Part shown: positions 1-8,605 of the stretch, piece after piece
Position numbering within the stretch: position 1 is the first letter of the stretch
Layout: each line of letters begins with the position of its first letter
NCBI GenBank assembly: GCA_037179515.1
Contig: JAXCGZ010016229.1
Coordinates: 10,001-26,135 of the forward strand
DNA: 16,135 nucleotides
Origin: Halocaridina rubra
Lineage: Eukaryota > Arthropoda > Malacostraca > Decapoda > Atyidae
Reading direction: 5' to 3'
Notes under the pieces: model-generated
The model's database searches: none
What the model was told of the DNA's origin: nothing
The model's input: only the letters and a program-made list of their open reading frames with translations
Translations under genes and position numbers: made by a program

Positions 1-2
1 GG

Positions 3-371
3 ATTCACAACAGTAAGGCAGATATAGTAGCAATTACAGAGACTAAGTTGAGTGAGGACATAAACAGTGTCACAGTTTTTCCTAAGGGCTTCAGAATACT
101 AAGGGTCGAAAGATCTGAGAGGACTGGTGGAGGGATAGCACTGCTCATAAGTGAGAGGATTCAAGTTGAAGAGATAAACTTGGCTATAGAAAGTGAGTTC
201 AGGGAATTTCTTGTTGCTCGCATAAATACTGGGTCAGAGAGCATTATAATAACTGTTGTATACAACCCACCAAGGAACCAAAATAGGCTTGAAATTTATG
301 AGGAAAGTCATATAGGTACGATTGAAGTCATAAACTCAGTTGTTAACATGGCGCGGGAGAAAAAAATGTAG
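3..371 (+). pseudogene. LINE-A endonuclease, N-terminal part before a frameshift
   Basis: This is the front part of the apurinic-like endonuclease that nicks target DNA for target-primed reverse transcription. The frame is open from the window edge, so the start codon is missing; an ATG at 48 is internal. Visible motifs in order are DIVAITETKL (with the metal-binding Glu), GGGIALLI, and VVYNPPRN. The frame ends at a TAG at 369-371, just after an A7 run at 362-368. The next frame continues the same protein at once with RILIMGDFN, so the stop results from a one-base frameshift inside the homopolymer. It could be a real mutation, a polymorphism or a sequencing error. Confidence 0.85.
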
Positions 372-2769
372 GATTTTGATTATGGGAGACTTTAATCATA
401 AAGAGATAGATTGGATAAATCTTGACCCACACAGTGGTGAGGACTCCTTTGGGGCAAGATTCCTAGATTGCGTACAAGGGAATTTCCTACACCAACATGT
501 AATGGAACCAACAAGAGCCAGGGGTGGGGATGAGCCATCACTACTTGATCTGGTGTTCACAGATAATGTGTTGGATATTGAAAATATTGAGTATGAACCA
601 CCAATTGGAAAGAGTGACCACTGTGTGTTGTTGATGGAGTATATCATTGAAGACATTCTTCCTGAGAGTAGAGGCACTGAGGACATGAGGAGGAACTATC
701 AGAAAGGAGATTACATCAAAATGAATGAGCTTTTTGCAGTTATTGACTGGAGAACCTTATTTTACAACAAATCTGTACAAGAAATGTATGACATCTTTTG
801 TGAGAAATATGGGAAGATTGTAGATTGCTGCATACCTGTCACCAAAGTAGGTGTAATTCATGCCAGAGAGAAATGGTTCGATAATGGGTGTAAAAGAGCT
901 AAGGAGTGGAGAGACAAATGCTGGAAAAGGTATAGGAGGAGAAAAAACATAAATGCCTGGCAAACCTACAAAAGAGCAAGAAATGACTACCTAAGTAAAA
1001 GGAGAGAGGCAGAGAAAGATTATGAGAGGGACATCACCAGGAAGGCGAAAGAAAATCCCAAGCTTTTCCACAGCTTTATCAGAGGAAAACTGAAGGTAAA
1101 AGAACAGGTTTTAAGGCTAAAGAGAGCGGATGGAAGCATCACTGAGACGGACGAAGAGATCTGCAAAGAATTGAACAAGGAGTTTCAGTCAGTATTTACA
1201 GTAGAAAATACCCCACCCCCTCAGATTGCAGTGATAGAAGCTCAAGGGCCGGTATTAGAGAACATCAACCTTACAGCCACAGAGGTATGCAAAGCGCTGA
1301 TGGATTTAGATGTTCATAAAGCTACAGGTCCTGATGACATATCCCCTCATGTGCTTAAAAAATGCGCAAACACAATATCAGTGGCACTAAGTATCATATT
1401 TAAGGAGTCATTGGAGTCGGGGGAGATTCCAAGATGCTGGAAACAAGCAAATGTGATACCTATCTTCAAAAAGGGAAGGAGGGATACGGCTCTGAACTAT
1501 AGACCAGTTTCCTTGACCAGCATAGTTTGCAAAGTTATGGAGAAACTACTAAGGAAACATATCTCTCTTCACTTGGAATCCTTCAACTTTTTGTCAGTGA
1601 GGCAACATGGCTTCAGAGAAGGAAGATCAACAGTAACAAACTTATTAGAATTTTATGATGAGGTAAGCCAAATCTTACAGGAAAGAGAGGGCTGGGCAGA
1701 TTGCATATTCCTAGACTTCCAGAAAGCGTTTGACACTGTTCCACATGGGAGACTTATTAGGAAGCTGCAATCAATGGCTAGAATAGGTGGAAATGTCTTG
1801 GAATGGATAAAAACTTACTTAGAAGGAAGGGAACAGAGGGTTAGAGTAAGACACTCAGTGTCTGAATGGAGAAGAGTTAGTAGTGGAGTTCCACAGGGTT
1901 CAGTTTTAGGGCCACTTTTGTTCCTTGTATATGTAAATGACCTACCAGAGTCTGTAAATTCATTCATGAATATGTTTGCAGATGATGCAAAGATTGTGAA
2001 GAAAGTAAAAAACGAGAACAATGGTAGAGAACTTCAGGAGGATCTAAATAATCTGCATGAGTGGTCAGAAAAGTGGCTAATGAAATTCAATACCTCAAAA
2101 TGTAAGGTAATGAGAATGGGTACAAGTGCAAGAAGGCCCAAGCTTGACTACTCGGTGGCTGGAGTACAACTTCAGGAGACAGAAAATGAGAGAGATCTAG
2201 GAGTAAACATATTGGCAGATTTGTCTCCAGAAATACATATAAATGGCGTAGTAAGGGCAGCATATGCATTCTTATCAAATGTAAGGGTAGCCTTCAGGCA
2301 CATGGACAAGGAAATGTTCAGAAATATTTATGTAACCTATGTGAGGCCAAAACTCGAATATGCAGCCCCCTTTTGGAATCCGCACTTGAAAAAGCACATA
2401 GCTAAGCTTGAAAAAGTTCAAAGACATGCCACAAAACTGGTGCCAGAAATGCGCAATCTCGGTTATGATGAGAGGCTGAGGGAATTAGACTTGCCATCAC
2501 TCGAAGCTAGAAGAGTAAGGGGGGATATGGTGACAGTCTTTAAATTCCTTCATGGTTATGATAGAGTGGATAGGGATCGATATTTCGATATGGCTGGCTC
2601 TAGAACTAGAGGTCATAGTTTGAAGCTTCGGAAGAAAACTTGTTTGCAGGATGTAAGGAAATACTTTTTCAGTGTAAGAGTAGTTGATAATTGGAATTCG
2701 CTAAGCGAGGAGGTAGTTAATGCTACCTCAATCCATAGTTTTAAGGACAGGTATGATAAGTATCACTAA
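340..2769 (+). CDS. LINE-A endonuclease C-terminal half, reverse transcriptase and C-terminal domain
   Basis: This is an 809-codon open frame for the retrotransposition polyprotein. The first ATG is not a natural start; real homology begins about codon 11, downstream of the A-run frameshift. Endonuclease motifs are GDFN (residues 16-19) and SDH (92-94, catalytic His). A basic linker follows at about 170-260. Reverse transcriptase motifs are NYRPVSLTS (387-395), QHGFREGRS (422-430), FLDFQKAFD with catalytic Asp459, SGVPQGS (515-521) and FADD (546-549). The C-terminal region at about 660-809 is typical of CR1-like elements and ends DRYDKYH. All catalytic residues expected for both enzymes are present in the visible part. 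I saw no in-frame stop. The product would act in cis on its own RNA. Confidence 0.92.
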   Translation: MLTWRGRKKCRILIMGDFNHKEIDWINLDPHSGEDSFGARFLDCVQGNFLHQHVMEPTRARGGDEPSLLDLVFTDNVLDIENIEYEPPIGKSDHCVLLMEYIIEDILPESRGTEDMRRNYQKGDYIKMNELFAVIDWRTLFYNKSVQEMYDIFCEKYGKIVDCCIPVTKVGVIHAREKWFDNGCKRAKEWRDKCWKRYRRRKNINAWQTYKRARNDYLSKRREAEKDYERDITRKAKENPKLFHSFIRGKLKVKEQVLRLKRADGSITETDEEICKELNKEFQSVFTVENTPPPQIAVIEAQGPVLENINLTATEVCKALMDLDVHKATGPDDISPHVLKKCANTISVALSIIFKESLESGEIPRCWKQANVIPIFKKGRRDTALNYRPVSLTSIVCKVMEKLLRKHISLHLESFNFLSVRQHGFREGRSTVTNLLEFYDEVSQILQEREGWADCIFLDFQKAFDTVPHGRLIRKLQSMARIGGNVLEWIKTYLEGREQRVRVRHSVSEWRRVSSGVPQGSVLGPLLFLVYVNDLPESVNSFMNMFADDAKIVKKVKNENNGRELQEDLNNLHEWSEKWLMKFNTSKCKVMRMGTSARRPKLDYSVAGVQLQETENERDLGVNILADLSPEIHINGVVRAAYAFLSNVRVAFRHMDKEMFRNIYVTYVRPKLEYAAPFWNPHLKKHIAKLEKVQRHATKLVPEMRNLGYDERLRELDLPSLEARRVRGDMVTVFKFLHGYDRVDRDRYFDMAGSRTRGHSLKLRKKTCLQDVRKYFFSVRVVDNWNSLSEEVVNATSIHSFKDRYDKYH

Positions 2770-2794
2770 GTCTAAAAATGGAACCGATCAGGAG

Positions 2795-2827
2795 ACGGGA
2801 AGATACGAGCTTTGGGCTCTTTCCCGT
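2795..2827 (+). other. Hairpin in the LINE-A 3' UTR
   Basis: ACGGGAA at 2795-2801 pairs with TTCCCGT at 2821-2827, and an inner GAGC/GCTC stem can form between them. The same hairpin is recognisable in the 3' tail at 4946-5028 and at 16018-16050, with one outer-stem mismatch in the former and a disturbed inner stem in the latter. In related LINEs a 3' stem-loop is recognised by the reverse transcriptase; that role here is inferred from position and conservation. Confidence 0.7.
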
Positions 2828-2832
2828 AAACA

Positions 2833-3218
<386 letters not shown>

Positions 3219-3349
3219 TGGCATTTGAAGCGAAACGCATCATTTGGTAATCAATCCCCTTTACAATGTTACTAAATTACGAACTGTTTCTTGTGATATG
3301 AGGACCAGGGCAAAATAATCTTGATTTTCCTGATTTAAGTTATTTTGTG

Positions 3350-3547
3350 TGCATACTATCAATATATGCAGGAAGGAATGAACCGTTTTCCGTGTCACAG
3401 TTAATCCCCATTTGAATGGGGGTGGACACAGACATGTTGGGGCTAAGGGATTAAGGCTGGATGCCCTGTATATATCGCCGCTGTAGGATCGAAACCCCAC
3501 TAGTCGCTTTCCAGCTTGCGAACTCTACCACGGAGCTATCACGGCCC
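3350..3547 (-). mobile_element. SINE-like element with tRNA-derived head (core family, member 1)
   Basis: Read on the minus strand, the element begins with a tRNA-like head. The A-box match TAGCTCCGTGG lies at 3538-3528 and a B-box match, GGTTTCGATCC with one extra T, at 3496-3486. The head is followed by AGGGCATCCAGCCTTAA (3467-3451), identical in the element at 3780-4030. Then comes the near-palindromic core CCCCATTCAAATGGGG (3421-3406) and GGATTAACTGTGACAC. The 3' boundary is unclear and is placed by fading similarity to the other copies. I found no target-site duplication. The imperfect acceptor stem and the attached body make a functional tRNA unlikely. Confidence 0.7.
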
Positions 3548-3779
3548 ATGTATCACAATCTATAAAATAAACATTTACTATTGAATAAAAGAGCTTGAAT
3601 TTGTAAGGAAAATGTCTTGATACATTTGATGGCGCTTTCGTTATGCTGCTAAGTTGACGTGGGTTTTCCACATAAAAAAATACCATTTCCCTCCCCCTTT
3701 TCTTTACCCCCAAAAGATGACAAGTAATGGGGATTTATATTCAGTGAGATAAGAGAGGATTTCATTCCTACATTAATTC
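3548..3779. other. Unassigned AT-rich sequence
   Basis: I see no coding potential, repeat or regulatory signature I can support between the two SINE-like elements. A pyrimidine-rich stretch with several C runs lies at about 3688-3712. Confidence 0.5.
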
Positions 3780-4030
3780 AGTGCCACTCTAGTCCAGTGG
3801 TAACGCCCAAATCAGGAATTGAATGACACATGTTTGATCCCACCTTGGGGCGTTCCGAAGGGCATCCAGCCTTAACTGTGTCTACCCCCCCATGCAATTG
3901 GGGACTAATTACGACACATGACTTGGTGCATTTTATATTTAACAGTGTAATATCTTCTGAGGAATGAGAGATGAATACTATCTGGCACACTGCCAAAAGC
4001 AAAGTCCTTCGAAAGGAGGCACCGGATCAG
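3780..4030 (+). mobile_element. SINE-like element with tRNA-derived head (core family, member 2)
   Basis: The head has an A-box-like TAGTCCAGTGG at about 3791-3801 and a B-box-like TGTTTGATCCC around 3832-3842. The joint AGGGCATCCAGCCTTAA at 3859-3875 is identical to the minus-strand element at 3350-3547. A degraded core palindrome follows at about 3885-3903, then GGGACTAATTACGACAC. The distal part (about 3990-4022) contains CCAAAAGCAAAGTCCTTCG and AAGGAGGCACC, which match the 3' half of the different SINE at 4283-4475. It may therefore be a composite element. I see no target-site duplication. Confidence 0.65.
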
Positions 4031-4282
4031 ATCATCATCTTGATAATAAATAGATGTATGTAGGTTCATCTGGAAAAGGAATAGTTAAGAATACTGTTTC
4101 CTACATCAAGATTGTCATCACTCACATATTTTGGGATATATACAAGATCAAGAATTTCACTTATAAGAAATCTTGTCAAGCCTTACCATTATCAATGCCT
4201 ATTTTTCAGACCAACAATCATGCTCTTTACGCTATTGCAAGCGAAAGGGAAATCATTAGAAAATAACAACAACAATAATATA
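4031..4282. other. Unassigned sequence
   Basis: No gene or repeat is recognised. The right end has a short (AAC)n/(AAT)n tract at about 4266-4281 immediately before the SINE at 4283; it could be an old retroelement tail or a small microsatellite. Confidence 0.4.
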
Positions 4283-4475
4283 AGTCACCGTGGCTCAAAC
4301 GGTAGCGTCCGCGACTTTGAGGCGTCAGGTCGAGGGTTCGCGCCCCGTCACGGTCCAAGGTTAGCAAGGGCATGCACTCAGGGTAACGATTACATCTACC
4401 AAAACAAGTCCTTCGCAAGAAGGCAACCGTCCTAGCCCTTGGTTGAAAAGGGAGTCCGTGACGTAAAACCGGAAC
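4283..4475 (+). mobile_element. tRNA-derived SINE, family S, plus-strand copy
   Basis: A 193 bp element whose head carries a consensus A box, TGGCTCAAACGG (4291-4302), and B box, GGTTCGCGCCC (4335-4345). These are the internal RNA polymerase III promoter. ACCGTGG near the 5' end can pair with TCACGGT at the end of the head, which is followed by CCA, so the tRNA origin is clear. The body contains a perfect hairpin CCTTC-GCAA-GAAGG (4410-4423) with a GNRA loop. It ends in a segment with CCGTGACG, complementary to GTCACGG at the head end. The 3' end is TAAAACCGGAAC, with no long poly(A). It matches the minus-strand copy at 5399-5594 with roughly a dozen differences. Confidence 0.88.
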
Positions 4476-4871
4476 TGATAAAGGAGAGGTTACCAAAAAT
4501 CACGAACAAATACCAGCGAACATTCTTTAACCACGTACACGACACTCTTCATGCATACGTACACATATATCCAAACAGAAAATAATACACCAAAAGATAT
4601 CAGCTATGATGCATATATCATAAAAGCAGAATTATCAGAGACTAAAAATATATTAACATCGATCGCCATTTAAGTGTTCATCAGCGGCGAACTCAATTAC
4701 TCGATAACCAGAATGACCCACAAAGGTTTAAAGGTCAAATGAGTTGCATTTACAGTGCCACACAGATATAGGTTACATTGGGTATATTTATAAAGTGGTT
4801 TGATAAAGGTATCACGGTTTAAACAGCACAGATCTAGGATGTATTAGCGCACGTATTGATCTGACCATGGG
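4476..4871. other. Unassigned AT-rich sequence
   Basis: About 400 bp without a gene or repeat I recognise. An imperfect inverted repeat, TATGATGCATATATCATA, lies at about 4605-4622. A pair of AGGTTT/AGGTCA-like half-sites lies near 4725-4737; I give neither a function. Confidence 0.4.
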
Positions 4872-4922
4872 GCAAAAAAACAATCATAAATGCTGTGAAT
4901 ATCTATAATGAATCAGTACAGT
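4872..4922 (+). repeat. Repeat B, copy 1 (fragment preceding C run and CA)
   Basis: About 50 bp containing AAATGCTGTGAAT and TATAATGAATCAGTACAGT recurs at 6288-6337. Both copies end at the same base and are followed by CA-rich sequence. It is probably the 3' end of a retroelement not otherwise represented here. The strand is assigned on the assumption that the microsatellite marks the 3' end. Confidence 0.75.
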
Positions 4923-4923
4923 G

Positions 4924-4945
4924 CCCCCCCCCCCACACACACAAC
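4924..4945. repeat. C11 run followed by a short (CA)n
   Basis: Eleven C residues (4924-4934) pass into ACACACACACAAC. The tract sits between repeat B and the isolated LINE-A tail, so that tail appears to lie inside a CA-rich tract. Confidence 0.9.
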
Positions 4946-5027
4946 ATGGAACCGATCAGGAGACGAGAAGATACGAGCTTTTGGCTCTTTCCCGTAAACA
5001 CAGTTAGGTAATTACAATTAGGCAATT

Positions 5028-5028
<1 letters not shown>
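4946..5028 (+). mobile_element. LINE-A isolated 3' tail (extreme 5' truncation)
   Basis: This fragment of about 83 bp matches the 3' UTR of the LINE-A copies from ATGGAACCGATCAGGAGACG through the hairpin to two 14 bp terminal units at 5001-5014 and 5015-5028. It carries no coding sequence. Abortive, strongly 5'-truncated insertions are typical of target-primed reverse transcription. The outer hairpin stem has one mismatch (ACGAGAA against TTCCCGT). Confidence 0.9.

Positions 5029-5085
<57 letters not shown>
5029..5085. repeat. (CA)n microsatellite at the LINE-A tail
   Basis: CA dinucleotides follow the last LINE-A terminal unit directly, as at 2859 and 16070. They end at CACACGTTAAAAAAG. Confidence 0.98.
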
Positions 5086-5088
<3 letters not shown>

Positions 5089-5109
5089 AAAAAAGGGCAA
5101 GCAGTCTTG

Positions 5110-5218
5110 ATTCTCCAGCACCAATATATTTGCGTCCATGCCTATTCGAATGGGGACTACTTGTGAGACATGAAGAGGTGGTATGCCACTGAAAAGTAGC
5201 TGGTTAGAGGTATCACTT
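5110..5218 (+). repeat. Headless SINE-core fragment 1
   Basis: It contains CTCCAGCACCAATAT, then the core palindrome CCTATTCGAATGGGG (5141-5155), then GACTACTTGTGAGACA and AGTAGCTGGTTAGAGG. The order of blocks matches the fragment at 5265-5378 and the bodies of the SINE-like elements at 3350, 3780 and 13207. No tRNA-like head is visible. Confidence 0.65.
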
Positions 5219-5264
5219 TTTAATATCTGGCGATCGTACGCGAGTAAAAAAGAGGTGTTACCCT

Positions 5265-5378
5265 GGACATATACAGCTCCAATATGCCAATGTTAACCCC
5301 CATTCAGACGGGATTAATTGCGACACAGAAAAAGGTGCTACACTATTGTAAAGTAGCTGCATAGAGGCATCACTTTTC
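5265..5378 (+). repeat. Headless SINE-core fragment 2
   Basis: It contains CAGCTCCAATATGCC, CCCCCATTCAGACGGG (5297-5312), TTAATTGCGACACAGAAAAA and AGTAGCTGCATAGAGGCATC. It parallels fragment 1 at 5110-5218 block by block with an offset of about 155 bp. They are either a diverged tandem duplication or two neighbouring insertions. No head is present. Confidence 0.65.
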
Positions 5379-5379
5379 A

Positions 5380-5398
5380 AAATTGGTAACTAGACACT
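5380..5398. repeat. Target-site duplication, left copy
   Basis: AAATTGGTAACTAGACACT, identical to 5595-5613, flanks the minus-strand SINE. Confidence 0.95.
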
Positions 5399-5594
5399 GT
5401 TCCGGTTTTACGTCACGGCCTCCCTTTTCAACTAAGGGCTTGGACGGTTGCCTTCTTGCGAAGGACTTGTTTTGGCAGAGGTAATCCTTACCCTGAGTGC
5501 ATGTCCTTGCTAACCTCAGACCGTGACGGGGCGCGAACCCTCGACCTGACGCCTCAGAGTCGCGGACGCTACCGCTTGAGCCACGGTGACTTCT
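5399..5594 (-). mobile_element. tRNA-derived SINE, family S, minus-strand copy with target-site duplication
   Basis: This is a full-length copy of the SINE at 4283-4475 in the opposite orientation. It has the A box TGGCTCAAGCGG, the B box GGTTCGCGCCC, the GNRA hairpin (5451-5464 on the plus strand) and the 3' end TAAAACCGGAAC. It is bounded on both sides by the same 19 bp, AAATTGGTAACTAGACACT, at 5380-5398 and 5595-5613. That defines the insertion exactly and shows it moved by target-primed reverse transcription. It lies immediately right of the core fragment at 5265-5378, so it is younger than that repeat. No poly(A) tail separates the 3' end from the duplication. Confidence 0.92.
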
Positions 5595-5613
5595 AAATTG
5601 GTAACTAGACACT
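5595..5613. repeat. Target-site duplication, right copy
   Basis: AAATTGGTAACTAGACACT, identical over all 19 bases to 5380-5398. Confidence 0.95.
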
Positions 5614-5753
5614 AAGGAGTATTAATTCCTGGTTAGCACCGTGTTAACAGGTGGCTGGCTCCACAAGGAGAGTCAGATTGAGCATTCCAGCTAATGGTCA
5701 TTAGTAATATTCCTAATTAATAGTACCCATGAAAACACATGAAAACACTACAG
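5614..5753. other. Unassigned sequence downstream of the minus-strand reading frame
   Basis: No feature is recognised. A short direct repeat, GAAAACACATGAAAACAC, sits at about 5731-5748. Confidence 0.4.
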
Positions 5754-6101
5754 TTACAGGAATCCTTTCTCCTCTGAATCCACTTGCTGACCCCCAATTG
5801 TCATATTTTCTTTTGTTTTCTCTTGTTCCTCATGCTGTTGCTGCAATTCAAAGAAACCCTTGTAATAACTCCACGGAGGGTGAGTGTCAAGGATGAAAAC
5901 ATGAATATTCTCTCCGTCGAGTTGGACTCCAACAAACACTTCAGTCAAATACCATTTTCTCTTTCTTCTCTCACTGCTGCTGCAGTTCAAAGTGACAGCA
6001 GCCCGTGCAATAACTCGGCGGTGAGTGAGTGTAGAGGACCATGTCATGAATATTCTCTTCATCGAGCTGGGCTCCGACAAACACTTCTGTGTTATCTCCA
6101 C
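5754..6101 (-). CDS. Unrecognised 115-codon reading frame containing the second unit of a duplicated exon-like segment
   Basis: I do not recognise this protein. From about residue 53 it contains TEVFVGVQLDGENIH, then a segment rich in aromatics, then FELQQQHEEQEKTKEN, a charged Gln/Glu/Lys stretch that may be helical, ending at a TAA (5756-5754). The first 50 residues read the upstream duplicate in a different frame and are probably not meaningful. The upstream unit at 6108-5971 encodes a near copy (TEVFVGAQLDEENIH ... FELQQQ) and is cut off by a TGA after a 2 bp indel. Composition and codon pattern look protein-like, unlike the neighbouring sequence. It could be an exon of a host gene, a pseudogene, or part of an unknown mobile element. 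No splice site was established. Confidence 0.35.
   Translation of the reverse strand: MEITQKCLSEPSSMKRIFMTWSSTLTHRRVIARAAVTLNCSSSERRKRKWYLTEVFVGVQLDGENIHVFILDTHPPWSYYKGFFELQQQHEEQEKTKENMTIGGQQVDSEEKGFL
5800..6095 (-). repeat. Direct tandem duplication of about 145 bp
   Basis: The segment around ACTTCTGT (about 6083-6090) and the segment around ACTTCAGT (5938-5945) begin two parallel blocks. They share GAGAATATTCATG, ACACTCAC, GAGTTATTAC or GAGTTATTGC, and the CAGCARCAG tract. Similarity is clearest at the protein level, which suggests the sequence was coding when it was duplicated. Confidence 0.7.
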
Positions 6102-6108
6102 TTGCCAT
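5971..6108 (-). CDS. Unrecognised 45-codon frame, first unit of the duplicated segment
   Basis: It starts at an ATG in a strong start context, with A at -3 and G at +4. It encodes MASGDNTEVFVGAQLDEENI followed by an aromatic-containing stretch and FELQQQ, and stops at a TGA at 5973-5971. The same block recurs 145 bp downstream on the minus strand, where CAGCAACAGCATGAG replaces CAGCAGCAGTGAG. The stop is therefore produced by loss of two bases relative to the second unit. It may be a genuine first exon whose reading was broken. I cannot name a family. Confidence 0.3.
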   Translation of the reverse strand: MASGDNTEVFVGAQLDEENIHDMVLYTHSPPSYCTGCCHFELQQQ

Positions 6109-6287
6109 GATATTGCGGGGATTAAAGTATGTGTGGCGGTGTCTTATATTTATGCTTTTGAATTAAATTTGTTTTTGGTCGTTTACGATAGACAGTGGCC
6201 CCAAGAAAAAAAAAACTCTATATTAATCAATCTTCAAATGAGAGCCACAACGAGTTATACATAAAGTGAAATTGTAGTCAGTCAGAT

Positions 6288-6334
6288 GCAAAAAATAATC
6301 TTAAATGCTGTGAATAATTATAATGAATCAGTAC

Positions 6335-6337
<3 letters not shown>
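6288..6337 (+). repeat. Repeat B, copy 2
   Basis: It matches 4872-4922 through AAATGCTGTGAATA and TATAATGAATCAGTACAGT and is followed at once by (CA)n. The flanking sequence differs between the copies, which marks the limits of the shared unit. Confidence 0.75.
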
Positions 6338-6420
<83 letters not shown>

Positions 6421-6434
6421 TGTGTGTGCGTGTG
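6338..6434. repeat. (CA)n joined to (GT)n, an inverted microsatellite
   Basis: About 80 bp of CA (6338-6417) is followed directly by GTGTGTGTGTGCGTGTG, giving a CACACGTGTG centre. The GT arm can pair with the end of the CA arm, so a hairpin or cruciform is possible. Confidence 0.97.
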
Positions 6435-8074
<1,640 letters not shown>

Positions 8075-8594
8075 GCTTAAAATTTGCTTATACAGAAGTG
8101 CACTAACCGTAACTCCAGTCCCTGGGAACATCGACTGTAAAAACCGCAGCTTTCATCTGCTAAGTTGGAAGTATAAAGACACTGTTTGTAAATCCATTCT
8201 CTGGGTAGGTCGGCAGAAAAATACACATTAAAAAGGTCAAATTTGATTTTACTTTTCTTGAGCGTAACTTGATTCTCTGAAGAGTTCGAGCATGAAAATC
8301 ATAGCTTAAAACTGCTAAAGTTTGCCTTAACAGAAACTGGTTTAACATCCACTCTCTTGGGTAGCTGACAGTAAAAACTGTGAGTTTAAAGTGTTAAAGT
8401 TTGCCAGTATAGAAAATAAGTGCAAATCCATTCTTTGGGAAGGTTGACAGTCAAAACCGGAGCTTAAAACTTTTAAGTTTGTTTACAGTAACCGAGTGTA
8501 AATCCGTTCTTTGAGGAGGTCAGCAGTAAAAGCAAGACCTCTACACTGCTAAGTTTTGCCTGTACAGGAAATAAGTGTCTAATTATATTCACAA
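8075..8594 (+). repeat. Degenerate tandem array of about 78 bp units
   Basis: A block of the form AAGTTTGCC - CAGAAAATAAGTG - AAATCCATTCTTTGGG - AGGT - GACAGTAAAAAC - GCTTAAAACTGCT recurs. The TTTGCC-like mark falls at about 8083, 8164, 8242, 8321, 8400, 8478 and 8555, with spacings of 81, 78, 79, 79, 78 and 77. Seven units are visible and the last is cut off. The sequence has drifted considerably but the period is steady. I do not recognise the satellite. No unit appears elsewhere in the window. Confidence 0.85.
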
Positions 8595-8605
8595 TTCCTC
8601 AGAAA

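Noticed and set aside
396..686. Minus-strand open frames opposite the LINE-A coding region (also 757-963, 1815-2021, 2087-2278 and 15185-15367)
   Set aside because: They are antisense shadows of the retrotransposon frame, with no motif of their own.
3481..3545. A minus-strand tRNA gene
   Set aside because: The B box has an extra base, the acceptor stem breaks after about five pairs, and the sequence runs into the shared SINE core.
4283..4357. A functional tRNA gene at the SINE head
   Set aside because: The A and B boxes are good, but the D and anticodon stems pair poorly and the sequence continues into a repeated body with a second copy bounded by a target-site duplication, so it is a SINE head.
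4227..4496. Open frames across the SINEs (4112-4435 plus, 4227-4496 minus, 5370-5612 minus)
   Set aside because: They lie on the GC-richer SINE bodies, which are RNA polymerase III elements, and contain no protein motif.
8075..8594. A CRISPR array
   Set aside because: The units are contiguous, diverged tandem repeats without constant repeats separated by unique spacers, and the context is eukaryotic.
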